This document shows positions 1-7,069 of a DNA stretch of 64,000 nucleotides, in pieces. Source of the stretch: Phaeobacter sp. 22II1-1F12B (GTDB lineage: Bacteria > Pseudomonadota > Alphaproteobacteria > Rhodobacterales > Rhodobacteraceae); the NCBI RefSeq assembly GCF_002210165.1, contig NZ_AQQP01000004.1, positions 362,015-426,014 of the forward strand, read 5' to 3'. The stretch's first letter is position 1; each line of letters begins with the position of its first letter. The translations under genes were made by a program, and so were the position numbers. Under the pieces are notes generated by a model. That model was given only the letters and a program-made list of their open reading frames with translations, was not told where the DNA came from and ran no database searches.

Positions 1-504
1 GCTCACTTCCTGAATGCCGTAATGCTCGATCACCCGCTCGTCGATGCCCTCGAACCGCCCGCAAAGCAGCGTCACGCCCGGCCCCGAGGCCAGCTGCCGC
101 ATGAGGTTCTGCGTCATCGGTCGTCCGCGCGGCGACAGGTAGATCAATGGCCAGGGGCCGTGCGTGCCCTCTTGCGCTGCGTCCAGCGCCGCGCCCAGCA
201 CATCGGGGCGCAGCACCATACCCGCGCCACCGCCCGCCGGGGTGTCGTCGACATTGCGATGCTTGCCCTCGCCGAACTGGCGCAGCTCGATCGTCTCAAG
301 CTGCCAGAGACCGTCCTGCAACGCCTTGCCGGTCAGGCTTTCGCCCAGCACGCCGGGAAAAGCCGCCGGAAACAGGGTGATGACCTTGGCCTTCCAGACC
401 CCGGCCAGATCGGGCGTCGGGGTAATCAGCTCGCGCGGTTTCAGCGTCGGGCGGATGGTCTTGCGCCCGTGCGAACGAGGTTTGGTTTCAGGCGTGTCGG
501 ACAT
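1..504 (-). CDS. trmD: tRNA (guanine-N1)-methyltransferase TrmD (3' part missing)
   Basis: Translating the minus strand from an ATG at 504 gives 168 residues running off the window edge. TrmD methylates G37 of tRNAs using S-adenosylmethionine and forms a trefoil-knot dimer. Family motifs are visible: VITLFPAAFPG near residue 40, GGGAGMVLRPD near 91, YLSPRGR near 123 and CGRFEGIDERVIE near 149. About 37 residues precede the usual family start; there is no other in-frame ATG closer to the core, so this start is kept. The start overlaps the end of the upstream sulfotransferase-like gene by 17 bases, which suggests translational coupling in the rpsP-rimM operon. Confidence 0.95.
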   Translation of the reverse strand, partial: MSDTPETKPRSHGRKTIRPTLKPRELITPTPDLAGVWKAKVITLFPAAFPGVLGESLTGKALQDGLWQLETIELRQFGEGKHRNVDDTPAGGGAGMVLRPDVLGAALDAAQEGTHGPWPLIYLSPRGRPMTQNLMRQLASGPGVTLLCGRFEGIDERVIEHYGIQEVS

Positions 505-1303
505 GGGTGGGGCTTTCGATTGCGGGCCGCTCCAGCAGGGCGGCCTTGCGCGCGGTCAGGGTTTCGTCATCAAGGGCGCTGCGGTTCAGCGCCAGCAACT
601 CGGGGGCCAGTTCCAGAGCCGGCCCGATATTATGCGCGGGTTCGGGCGCGAGTTTCGTGCGAACCTCTTGCGGCAGGTCCAGCTGGTCGATCAGCAGTTG
701 CGCCGGGCCAAGCCGGGTCGCGACACATTGTTCAAGCGCGACGGTGTGCAGGCTGGCCGGGGCGATGACCTGCTCGATCAAGGCCAGCGTTTCGGGGGTT
801 GTATCCAGCGGCGTGATTTCCGCGCGAAATTCGTGGAGATCCTGCTGCAACCGGCTGACACGAAGGTTGTGCAGCCAGAGGGATTTTAGCCAGCTGTCCG
901 GCGCACGGGTCAGGAAACAAAAGCGGATATCGGCATCCGGCCCGAAATGCGCGCGCAGGATCACGGCAAGCCGTGCCATCAGCTCGGGCGCGCAGTCATA
1001 GCCTTTCTGGCCGTCTCGTCCGGGCATCCGTCCGGCAAGGTTCTCATGGCTCAGCACCAGATCGCGTGCCGGGTCAATCGGGGCAAGGGTTTCGCACATT
1101 TCGGCTGCGAATTCGTCAAGCAGTTGCGGCGTGCGGAAACGGGAATGGCGCATCGCCAGCCGCGCCGCGCCCTTGCCAAGCCTGAACGGCAAAAGCAGCT
1201 GCACGCGGGGCGACAGCTCTTTGCGGTTGTTGCGCAGGAAACGCTGGATGGTGGTCGAGCCTGTCTTGTGAAAACCGGCGTGGACGATGACCCGAGCCGC
1301 CAT
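488..1303 (-). CDS. sulfotransferase-like P-loop protein
   Basis: The 271-residue product begins with a beta-strand and the loop HKTGSTTIQ (residues 12-20), the K-T/S-G-S/T-T pattern of the 5'-phosphosulfate loop of PAPS-dependent sulfotransferases. A later segment, LTRAPDSWLKSLW, resembles the 3'-phosphate-binding R-x-P-x-x-x-x-S region. Its acceptor cannot be told from sequence. It starts in a TGATG overlap with rimM (stop 1305-1303, start 1303-1301) and its end overlaps trmD by 17 bases, so it is almost certainly co-transcribed with these tRNA/ribosome genes. rimM and trmD are usually adjacent, so this is an insertion into a conserved pair. No signal peptide is visible, so it is probably cytoplasmic. 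Confidence 0.75.
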   Translation of the reverse strand: MAARVIVHAGFHKTGSTTIQRFLRNNRKELSPRVQLLLPFRLGKGAARLAMRHSRFRTPQLLDEFAAEMCETLAPIDPARDLVLSHENLAGRMPGRDGQKGYDCAPELMARLAVILRAHFGPDADIRFCFLTRAPDSWLKSLWLHNLRVSRLQQDLHEFRAEITPLDTTPETLALIEQVIAPASLHTVALEQCVATRLGPAQLLIDQLDLPQEVRTKLAPEPAHNIGPALELAPELLALNRSALDDETLTARKAALLERPAIESPTHVRHA

Positions 1304-1833
1304 CAGGTCTTGCCTTGGAACAGCCCTTCGGGCGGGTCGGCGACAATGCGCCCCGCCCCCAGATCGACGGTCGGGACATTGGCAAGCGTAAACGGCAGCA
1401 AAACCGTTTCACCGCCTTTTTCCGGTTTGATCTCAAGCAGATCGCCAGCGCCGTGGTTCAGCACCATGATCACCCTGCCCAGCGTTTCACCGCCGGTATC
1501 AACAACCGTAAGACCGATCAGGTCGGCATGGTAGAATTCGTCATCCGGCAGCGAAGGCAGCCGGTCGCGCGGGGCGAAGAGCCTTGTGCCGCGCAGGGCA
1601 TCGGCGTCTTCCTTGGTCTTCACGCCGCTCAGGATCGCGGCGAAACCGGTATTGATGGGGCGGTTGATCGTGACCGTGAAACTCTGGCTGCCGTCCTCGT
1701 TGGTGAGGGGCGAATAGGTTTCGATATCTTCGGGCTGGGCGCAAAAGCTTTTCAGCCGCACCTCGCCCCGGACACCGAAAGCGCCCGCGATCGCGCCGAC
1801 GCAGATCAGCTCTGGATTGTCATTCTCTGGCAT
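1303..1833 (-). CDS. rimM: 16S rRNA processing protein RimM
   Basis: The product is 176 residues, normal for RimM, a 30S maturation factor that binds ribosomal protein S19 and helps assemble the 30S head. The N-terminal half carries the family pattern [19 protein letters not shown] (residues 12-30), and the second half, around [20 protein letters not shown], is the PRC-barrel domain. It follows rpsP by 66 bases in the classic rpsP-rimM order, and its stop overlaps the next start (TGATG). Confidence 0.96.
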   Translation of the reverse strand: MPENDNPELICVGAIAGAFGVRGEVRLKSFCAQPEDIETYSPLTNEDGSQSFTVTINRPINTGFAAILSGVKTKEDADALRGTRLFAPRDRLPSLPDDEFYHADLIGLTVVDTGGETLGRVIMVLNHGAGDLLEIKPEKGGETVLLPFTLANVPTVDLGAGRIVADPPEGLFQGKT

Positions 1834-1864
1834 CGGATGTTCCGCGACCCAAGGGAGAAGGGCA

Positions 1865-1889
1865 GGCGGCGCAGGTAACCCGCGCCGCC
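1865..1889 (-). promoter_or_regulatory. hairpin in the rpsP-rimM spacer
   Basis: Perfect 8-bp arms GGCGGCGC (1865-1872) and GCGCCGCC (1882-1889) enclose a 9-base loop in the short gap between the rpsP stop and the rimM start. There is no T run on the minus strand, so it is not a clear terminator. A processing or mRNA-stability hairpin that sets rpsP above rimM is plausible, but this is inference. Confidence 0.4.
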
Positions 1890-1899
1890 CGGTCCGGTC

Positions 1900-2286
1900 T
1901 TATTCTGCCGATGCTTCTTCGGCAGGTGCATTTGCTGCTTCGGCGGCTTCTGCTGCCTTGGCTGCCTTGGCGTCGGCCAGTTCCTGAGCTTTCTTGCCCG
2001 GGGTGCCTTTTTTCGGGTTGTTACGCTCGGTCTTGGCGCGGACACCCGATGCTTCGAGCATACGAGCGATCCGGTCGGTGGGCTGTGCACCCTGGTCGAG
2101 CCAGTGCTGAACGCGCTCGACATCCATCTTCACGCGGTCTTCGCTGTCTTTCGGGAGCAGCGGGTTGTAGGTGCCGAGCTTTTCGATGAAGCGGCCATCG
2201 CGGGGCATGCGGGAATCCGCTGCAACGATGCGGTAGAAGGGACGCTTTTTCGAGCCGCCGCGGGCGAGACGAATTTTCATGGCCAT
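1900..2286 (-). CDS. rpsP: 30S ribosomal protein S16
   Basis: The 128-residue product starts [20 protein letters not shown], the typical S16 N-terminus, and continues with [21 protein letters not shown]16 is a primary binder of the 16S 5' domain during 30S assembly. The first about 80 residues are the conserved core; the last 40 form an Ala/Glu-rich tail usual in alphaproteobacteria. The ribosome binding site GGAG lies about 8 bases upstream of the ATG at 2286. It is followed by rimM. Confidence 0.97.
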   Translation of the reverse strand: MAMKIRLARGGSKKRPFYRIVAADSRMPRDGRFIEKLGTYNPLLPKDSEDRVKMDVERVQHWLDQGAQPTDRIARMLEASGVRAKTERNNPKKGTPGKKAQELADAKAAKAAEAAEAANAPAEEASAE

Positions 2287-2329
2287 TTGAGTTTCTCCTT
2301 GTGAATGGCGTGATCCGGGACGTGCCCGG

Positions 2330-2629
2330 TTATTGCTGGTGTTTCTCGTGATGGTGAATGACTTCCTGAATGATGAAATTCAGGAAAGCCTTGGCGAATT
2401 CAGGGTCGAGATCGGCCTTGAGCGCCAGGTCTTCGAGACGTGCGATCTGCTGCGCTTCGCGCGCGGGATCGGACGGGGGAAGGTCGTGCTCGGCCTTGAG
2501 ACGGCCGACCGCCTGGGTGTGTTTGAACCGCTCGCCCAGCGTGTAGACGAGAATGGCATCGAGGCGGTCGATGCTTTCGCGGTGTTCTTTCAGAAGGCTG
2601 GCCGCGCGGCTGGTGTTGGTGTCGGTCAT
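2330..2629 (-). CDS. chorismate mutase (AroQ type)
   Basis: The 99-residue all-helical protein fits the AroQ fold: [20 protein letters not shown] near the N-terminus, then a helix with [20 protein letters not shown]. These supply the Arg/Lys residues that hold chorismate while it is rearranged to prephenate for Phe/Tyr synthesis. The ATG at 2629 is chosen over an in-frame one at 2674 because GGAGG sits 6-7 bases before it and the extra residues do not look like the family. It lies 43 bases upstream of rpsP and probably opens that operon. The residue at the second Arg position of classical enzymes was not verified. Confidence 0.85.
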   Translation of the reverse strand: MTDTNTSRAASLLKEHRESIDRLDAILVYTLGERFKHTQAVGRLKAEHDLPPSDPAREAQQIARLEDLALKADLDPEFAKAFLNFIIQEVIHHHEKHQQ

Positions 2630-2654
2630 AAAAGCCTCCGGAAAAGGGAAATTC

Positions 2655-2696
2655 GGGGGGTGACAGCCGTACACAGGCCGTACACCTCCTGTACAC
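2655..2696. repeat. G6-TGACA plus three 11-bp GTACAC units
   Basis: Six Gs (2655-2660) followed by TGACA (2661-2665) lead into GTACAC at 2669, 2680 and 2691, each exactly 11 bp apart. The same layout, with one more unit, occurs at 62974-63026 after parC. The element lies in the gap upstream of the chorismate mutase gene. One-turn spacing of a 5-6 base core resembles OmpR/PhoB-family operator architecture; the actual binder is unknown. Confidence 0.7.
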
Positions 2697-2761
2697 CGCC
2701 GCAGCGCAGCATTTGCCGTTTTGCCGGTGTTCCGGCCGTGCGGGGGGTAAAAGGTAAACGA

Positions 2762-3361
2762 TTAGTCAATGGCCCAGCCCTCCGGTTTGAAGAGCGGGTC
2801 GGCGTAATGGCCGATCTCCATCTCGATCCCGTGCGCGAGCTGCGTGCCCGACAGCGCCGCCAGCGAGGGGTGGCGGTAGACCACGTCATTGCCGTCGATG
2901 CTGGCGGCGGAATCGTCGCGTTTCGCGCCAAGCCGTTCGGCAAGGCGGATGCTGTCGAGGTTCTTGGGGTCGATATAGCTGACCGCCGTTTCCCAGTTCT
3001 GCACCCGGTAGAAATAGCCGCGCGCCGCATGGGCCGCTTCGAGCGCGTAGCCGCGCCCGGCCTTGTCGGGCCAGATCACCCAGGCGATTTCGCGTTCGGG
3101 CCATTTCGCTGGTTGCCAGCCGCCGACCATGCCGTAGGTTTCGTCGGTCACGCGGTCATGCACCATCCACATGCCAAAGCCGCGAATGTCCCAGTGGCCG
3201 ATTTCGGCGGCATAGAGCATCCATGATTCATAGGCGTTCAGCGGCCCGCCCATGAACCGGGCGCGGTAGCTGGTGAAGGTCGCCTTGAAATCCGGGTAAT
3301 CCTGCGGTTCGGGACCGCGCAGGGAAAGACGGGTGGTTTCGATGGTGGGGATCTCGCTCAT
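2762..3361 (-). CDS. GNAT family N-acetyltransferase (third of three)
   Basis: The 199-residue protein belongs to the RimJ/RimL-like Acetyltransf_3 group: TTRLSLRGPEPQDYPDF at the start, then WPEREIAWVIWPDKAGRGYALEAAHA around residues 88-113, where the acetyl-CoA pyrophosphate loop (here K-A-G-R-G-Y) lies, and LDSIRLAERLGA near 135. The start at 3361 overlaps the stop of the preceding gene in an ATGA. It shares the layout and many residues with its two upstream neighbours, so the three arose by tandem duplication. The acceptor substrate is unknown. A longer reading in this frame to 3985 merely crosses the neighbouring gene. Confidence 0.88.
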   Translation of the reverse strand: MSEIPTIETTRLSLRGPEPQDYPDFKATFTSYRARFMGGPLNAYESWMLYAAEIGHWDIRGFGMWMVHDRVTDETYGMVGGWQPAKWPEREIAWVIWPDKAGRGYALEAAHAARGYFYRVQNWETAVSYIDPKNLDSIRLAERLGAKRDDSAASIDGNDVVYRHPSLAALSGTQLAHGIEMEIGHYADPLFKPEGWAID

Positions 3362-3888
3362 GCTGCGGCCTCCTCGGGGAGAGGGTGGCGGTAGACATGG
3401 CAGGGCTTGTCGAAAAAGGTGATTTCTCGTTCCAGTTTCGCGCCAAGACGTTCGGCCAGCGCGATGGAGCGGGTGTTGTCGGGCCGGATATAGCTGATCG
3501 GGCGCGGCAGGTTCTGGTGGCGGGCGGCATGGGTACGGGCGGCCAGCGCGGCCTCGTAGGCATAGCCCTTGCCCTCGAACCCGTTGAAAACGTGCCAGCC
3601 GAGTTCGGGTTCGTCCCAGCCGTCGTTGAAGATCATGCCGACGCGGCCGGCGGTTTTGCCGCTGGCCCGGTCCTCGAGCATCCACATGCCATAGCCGCGC
3701 AGCGCCCAGTGCCCGTAGGTTGCGAGAAAGCCGCCCCATGAGCGGATACGCGGGTAGGGCCCGCCGACAAATTGCGCGCGGTCCGAGGCACCGAATTCGG
3801 CAAAAGCCTCGAAATCGCTTTCGCGGGGGCCGCGCAGGATCAGGTTTTCGGTTTCGATGACCGGGATGGGGAGGGGGAAGCCGCTCAT
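3358..3888 (-). CDS. GNAT family N-acetyltransferase (second of three)
   Basis: The product has 176 residues. It starts with ETENLILRGPRESDFEAF and has the GNAT core DEPELGWHVFNGFEGKGYAYEAALA (split by the acetyl-CoA loop EGKGYA) and the helix NTRSIALAERLGAKLE. It is an acetyl-CoA dependent transferase of the RimJ/RimL-like group; the target could be an amine-bearing metabolite or a protein N-terminus. Four-base ATGA overlaps on both sides show tight translational coupling with the flanking paralogues. Confidence 0.88.
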   Translation of the reverse strand: MSGFPLPIPVIETENLILRGPRESDFEAFAEFGASDRAQFVGGPYPRIRSWGGFLATYGHWALRGYGMWMLEDRASGKTAGRVGMIFNDGWDEPELGWHVFNGFEGKGYAYEAALAARTHAARHQNLPRPISYIRPDNTRSIALAERLGAKLEREITFFDKPCHVYRHPLPEEAAA

Positions 3889-4424
3889 GCGTAGGCCTCC
3901 ATCCCGCCCTCGGCGAGGTCTTCGGGGGAGGGGTGGCGCCAGACATGCATGAAGCCGTGGCGTTCATGGGTGAAGTCGCCATCATGCCTGCAGCCGAGCC
4001 GTTCGGCCACGCGGGCCGAGCCGGTATTGTCCGGTTTCACGAGGCTGATGGCGGTAGTCCAGCCGAGCGTATCATAGGCAAAGCTGCGCGCGGCAGCCCC
4101 GGCTTCGGTCGCGTAACCGCGCCCCTCGAAACCCTCGAAGAGATCCCAGCCGATTTCAGCTTCGGGCCAGCCTTCGGGATTGAACAACCCGATCAGGCCG
4201 ACCGGCGTTTTGGTTTCGGTTTCCTCGACGATCCAGCGGCCATAGCCGCGCAGGGTCCAATGGCCCGCCTCCATCGCCAGCATGCGCCAAGACGCCTCGC
4301 GCCCGAGCGGTCCGCCGACGAATTTTGACCTGTCGCTGGCATAGAAGGCCGCGAAAGGGGCGAAATCGCTTTCGACCGGGGCGCGCAGTGTCAGGCGCGG
4401 GGTATGGAGGGTGGGGATCAGCAT
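3885..4424 (-). CDS. GNAT family N-acetyltransferase (first of three)
   Basis: This 179-residue protein has the same plan as the next two genes: TPRLTLRAPVESDFAPF, AEIGWDLFEGFEGRGYATEAG (acetyl-CoA loop EGRGYA near residue 105) and NTGSARVAERLGC. It is the first gene of the triplet, about 85 bases after the ffh stop. Between the two genes lies a hairpin-containing repeat, so it may start a separate transcript or be read through from ffh. The substrate cannot be inferred. Confidence 0.88.
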   Translation of the reverse strand: MLIPTLHTPRLTLRAPVESDFAPFAAFYASDRSKFVGGPLGREASWRMLAMEAGHWTLRGYGRWIVEETETKTPVGLIGLFNPEGWPEAEIGWDLFEGFEGRGYATEAGAAARSFAYDTLGWTTAISLVKPDNTGSARVAERLGCRHDGDFTHERHGFMHVWRHPSPEDLAEGGMEAYA

Positions 4425-4462
4425 CAGCCGCGCATCCTCGCGACCCGCGGTGCGGGCCGGGA

Positions 4463-4503
4463 CCGGAGGAGCCTCCGGCGGGGATTATTGAGACCCAAAG
4501 AAG
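4463..4503 (-). repeat. dispersed 3'-end element, copy A, with hairpin
   Basis: On the minus strand, starting 6 bases after the ffh stop, CTTCTTTGGGTCTCAA is followed by TAATCCCCGCCGGAGGC. The sequence then folds back as CCGGAGG-CT-CCTCCGG (7-bp perfect stem, 4463-4478). Nearly the same sequence follows the third def gene (25836-25869), and a shorter version follows era (41506-41536). A terminator or mRNA 3'-end role is likely, but no long T run follows. Confidence 0.6.
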
Positions 4504-4509
4504 TCATGG

Positions 4510-6021
4510 TCATTTCTTCTTGCCGAAACCGCTGAGCCCGGGAGGAAGGGCGCCGCCACCGAGACCGGGGAGACCGCCGCCGCCCATGCCGCCGGGGAGC
4601 TTGCCGCCCATCTGCTTGGCCGCGGCTTCGAGCGCCTTGGGGTCCATCTGCGAGGGATCGGGCATGCCGCCCTTGCCGAACATGCCTTTCATGGCCTGTT
4701 TCATCATGCCGCCCTTGCCCATCTTGCCCATCTTTTTCATCATGTCGCCCATCTGGCGATGCATCTTGAGCAGCTTGTTGAGGTCGGAGACCTCCATCCC
4801 GGCGCCGGCGGCGATGCGTTTCTTGCGGCTGGCCTGCAGCAGTTGCGGGGCGGCGCGTTCTTTCTTGGTCATCGACTGGATCAGGGCGATCTGCTGTCTC
4901 AGGATCCGGTCGTCGAAACCGGCCTGTTCGACCTGCTTGGCCATTTTGCCCATGCCGGGCATCATCTGCATCATGCCCTCCATGCCGCCCATCTTGAGCA
5001 TCTGTTCAAGCTGCATGCGCAGGTCGTTCATGTTGAACTGACCTTTCATCATGCGCTTCATCATCTTTTCGGCCTGTTCGGCCTCGATGGTTTCCTGTGC
5101 GCGTTCGACGAGGGAGACGATGTCGCCCATGCCGAGGATGCGGCCCGCGATCCGGTCGGGCTCAAACGTTTCGATCGCGTCCATCTTTTCGCCGAGGCCG
5201 ACGAAGCGGATCGGCTTGCCGGTGACGGCGCGCATCGAGAGCGCGGCGCCGCCGCGACCATCGCCGTCCATCCGGGTGAGGACGACGCCGGTGACGCCGA
5301 TCTTGTCGTCGAATTCGGTGGCGACATTCACCGCGTCCTGACCGGTGAGGCCATCGACCACCAGCAGGGTTTCGCGCGGGTTGGCCACGTCGCGCACGGC
5401 GGCGGCCTGGGCAATCAGTTCCTGGTCGATATGGAGGCGACCGGCGGTGTCGAGCATGTAGACGTCATAGCCACCGAGCGCGGCCTGCGTTTTGGCGCGT
5501 TTGGCGATGGCGACCGGGTCTTCGCCCTTGACGATGGGCAGGGTGTCGACGCCGATCTGGGTACCGAGGATCGCGAGCTGTTCCATCGCGGCGGGGCGGT
5601 TGGTGTCGAGCGAGGCCATCAGCACGCGCTTGCCGTCGCGGTCCTTCATCCGCTTGGCGAGCTTGGCGGTGGTGGTGGTTTTACCCGAGCCCTGCAGGCC
5701 GACCATCAGGATCGGCGCGGGCGGGTTGTCGATTTTCAGCTGGCCGGGGTCGCCTTCGCCACGGAGCACATCGACGAGGGCGTCATGCACGATCTTGACG
5801 ACCTGCTGGCCGGGGGTGACGGACTTGGTAACCGCCTGACCGGTGGCCTGATCCTGCACTTTCTTGACGAAATCGCGGGCGACCGGGAGGGAGACGTCGG
5901 CCTCGAGCAGGGCGACGCGGACCTCGCGCAGGGCGGTTTTGACGTCATCCTCGGAGAGGGCGCCCTGCTTGGTCAGCCGGTCGAAGACACCGGACAGGCG
6001 TTCGGAGAGATTTTCAAACAT
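4510..6021 (-). CDS. ffh: signal recognition particle protein Ffh
   Basis: The 503-residue GTPase binds SRP RNA and signal peptides of inner-membrane proteins and docks with FtsY. The N domain occupies residues 1-90, and the G domain has GLQGSGKTTTTAKLA (about 105-119), DTAGR, and LTRMDGDGRGGAA in the TKxD/DARGG position. A Met-rich M domain follows, with LNKLLKMHRQM and long Met/Gly/Lys runs. The ATG at 6021 is chosen because MFENLSERLSG is the conserved start; an in-frame ATG at 6105 would add 28 atypical residues. The Gly-rich tail is longer than in enterobacteria. The gene heads the minus-strand cluster. Confidence 0.97.
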   Translation of the reverse strand: MFENLSERLSGVFDRLTKQGALSEDDVKTALREVRVALLEADVSLPVARDFVKKVQDQATGQAVTKSVTPGQQVVKIVHDALVDVLRGEGDPGQLKIDNPPAPILMVGLQGSGKTTTTAKLAKRMKDRDGKRVLMASLDTNRPAAMEQLAILGTQIGVDTLPIVKGEDPVAIAKRAKTQAALGGYDVYMLDTAGRLHIDQELIAQAAAVRDVANPRETLLVVDGLTGQDAVNVATEFDDKIGVTGVVLTRMDGDGRGGAALSMRAVTGKPIRFVGLGEKMDAIETFEPDRIAGRILGMGDIVSLVERAQETIEAEQAEKMMKRMMKGQFNMNDLRMQLEQMLKMGGMEGMMQMMPGMGKMAKQVEQAGFDDRILRQQIALIQSMTKKERAAPQLLQASRKKRIAAGAGMEVSDLNKLLKMHRQMGDMMKKMGKMGKGGMMKQAMKGMFGKGGMPDPSQMDPKALEAAAKQMGGKLPGGMGGGGLPGLGGGALPPGLSGFGKKK

Positions 6022-6058
6022 ATGCCGGTTCCTTTTCGACCGTTGATATTTGACCCCT

Positions 6059-6087
6059 AACTTAGGAAGGGACCGCGAAATGCACAA
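6059..6087 (-). promoter_or_regulatory. possible ffh promoter
   Basis: On the minus strand TTGTGC (6087-6082) and TAAGTT (6064-6059) are separated by 17 bases, about 40 bases upstream of the ffh start. The -10 box is poor, so this is a tentative call based on spacing and location only. Confidence 0.25.
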
Positions 6088-6241
6088 ACGCCCCCGTGGG
6101 CGCAACGCGCTGACGGAGGGCGATCCCGGCGCAATTAACCGGGACCGGATGGCAGGTGCTATCCGGTATTGGCGCTGCGATAGGGGGTTGGGGCGCGGGA
6201 GTCAAGCGTCGTGGGCCGTTCGGCGCCTGCGGAAACGCGAA

Positions 6242-6266
6242 ACGGCGGACCGGGGTGGTCCGCCGT
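6242..6266 (-). terminator. hairpin terminator after azoR
   Basis: Perfect 10-bp arms ACGGCGGACC (6242-6251) and GGTCCGCCGT (6257-6266) with a 5-base loop lie 26 bases after the azoR stop on the minus strand. Only TTTCGCG follows, so termination may be partial. Between here and ffh there is a second, weaker hairpin (ACCGGAT 6144-6150 / ATCCGGT 6161-6167) and no gene; no SRP RNA consensus was seen. Confidence 0.6.
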
Positions 6267-6292
6267 CTGGCAGGTCGTGAAAGGGGATGGGA

Positions 6293-6877
6293 TCAGGCCG
6301 CGAGGGCGCCGATCTCGGAATCGGCCTTGGCAAGGCTGGCATCGGCGTCGATGGCCAGCTGGTCGGCAGCGACGATGGTCACATCGGTGATGCCGACAAA
6401 GCCGAGGATGAACTTGAGGTAATCGGTGGCGTGGTCGATGGGCGAGCCAACGGCGGTGCCGCCCGAGGCGACGGTCAGAATCGCCTTTTTGCCGGTCAGC
6501 AGGCCTTCGGGGCCGGTTTCCGTGTAGCGGAAGGTGACGCCGACGCGGGCGATCAGGTCGATCCATGCCTTGAGCGAGGCGGGCACGGAGAAGTTGTAGA
6601 TCGGCACGGCGATGACCAGCGTGTCGGCGGCCTGAACTTCGGCGATCAGCTCGTCCGAGAGGGTCAGGCTGGCCTTGGCGCGGTCGTCGCGCTCATCGGC
6701 GGGGACGACGCGGGCGGCAACCCATGTCGGGTCGATCAGCGGCAGCGGGTCGGCGACGAGATCGCGGGTGACAACGGTTTCGGGCGCGAGCTTGGCAATT
6801 ACCTTGTCGTTCAGTTTGCGGGTGACGGAGCCGTCACCGGAGGCGGAAGATTCGATCCGCAGAATGGAAGTGGTCAT
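6293..6877 (-). CDS. azoR: FMN-dependent NADH:quinone/azo oxidoreductase
   Basis: The 194-residue flavodoxin-fold protein matches AzoR: SILRIESSASGDGSVTRKL at the start (FMN phosphate loop), VIAVPIYNFSVPASLKAWID near residue 90-110 and ASGGTAVGSPIDHATDYLKFILGFVG further on. AzoR-type enzymes reduce quinones and azo compounds with NAD(P)H, protecting against thiol-reactive quinones. The start at 6877 is preceded by GAGGA; an ATG at 6943 lacks the family N-terminus. It is divergent from a LysR regulator, which is the likely controller. Confidence 0.9.
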   Translation of the reverse strand: MTTSILRIESSASGDGSVTRKLNDKVIAKLAPETVVTRDLVADPLPLIDPTWVAARVVPADERDDRAKASLTLSDELIAEVQAADTLVIAVPIYNFSVPASLKAWIDLIARVGVTFRYTETGPEGLLTGKKAILTVASGGTAVGSPIDHATDYLKFILGFVGITDVTIVAADQLAIDADASLAKADSEIGALAA

Positions 6878-7069
6878 GTCTGTATCCTCGTAACGGATGT
6901 TTTGTCTGATAGGGAGCGGCCCATGGGGGAGTCGGCCTTGCATCCCTGATTTGGCTATTGCACTGACGAACGCAACGACCGATTATGAACATCCCATGTG
7001 AGTTTCTGCACAGAGCGAGCGATGAAGAATTACGCAGAAGAGCCATTTGCCGCGAAGGCGGGTCAGACG

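Noticed and set aside
2762..3985. Reading the third GNAT gene as a 407-residue fusion
   Set aside because: The extra N-terminal part is an out-of-frame translation of the second GNAT gene; the ATG at 3361 in an ATGA overlap is the real start.
6022..6292. SRP RNA or other ncRNA between ffh and azoR
   Set aside because: The hairpins do not match the SRP RNA core (GGUCAGGUCCGGAAGGAAGC); only a terminator fold was supportable.
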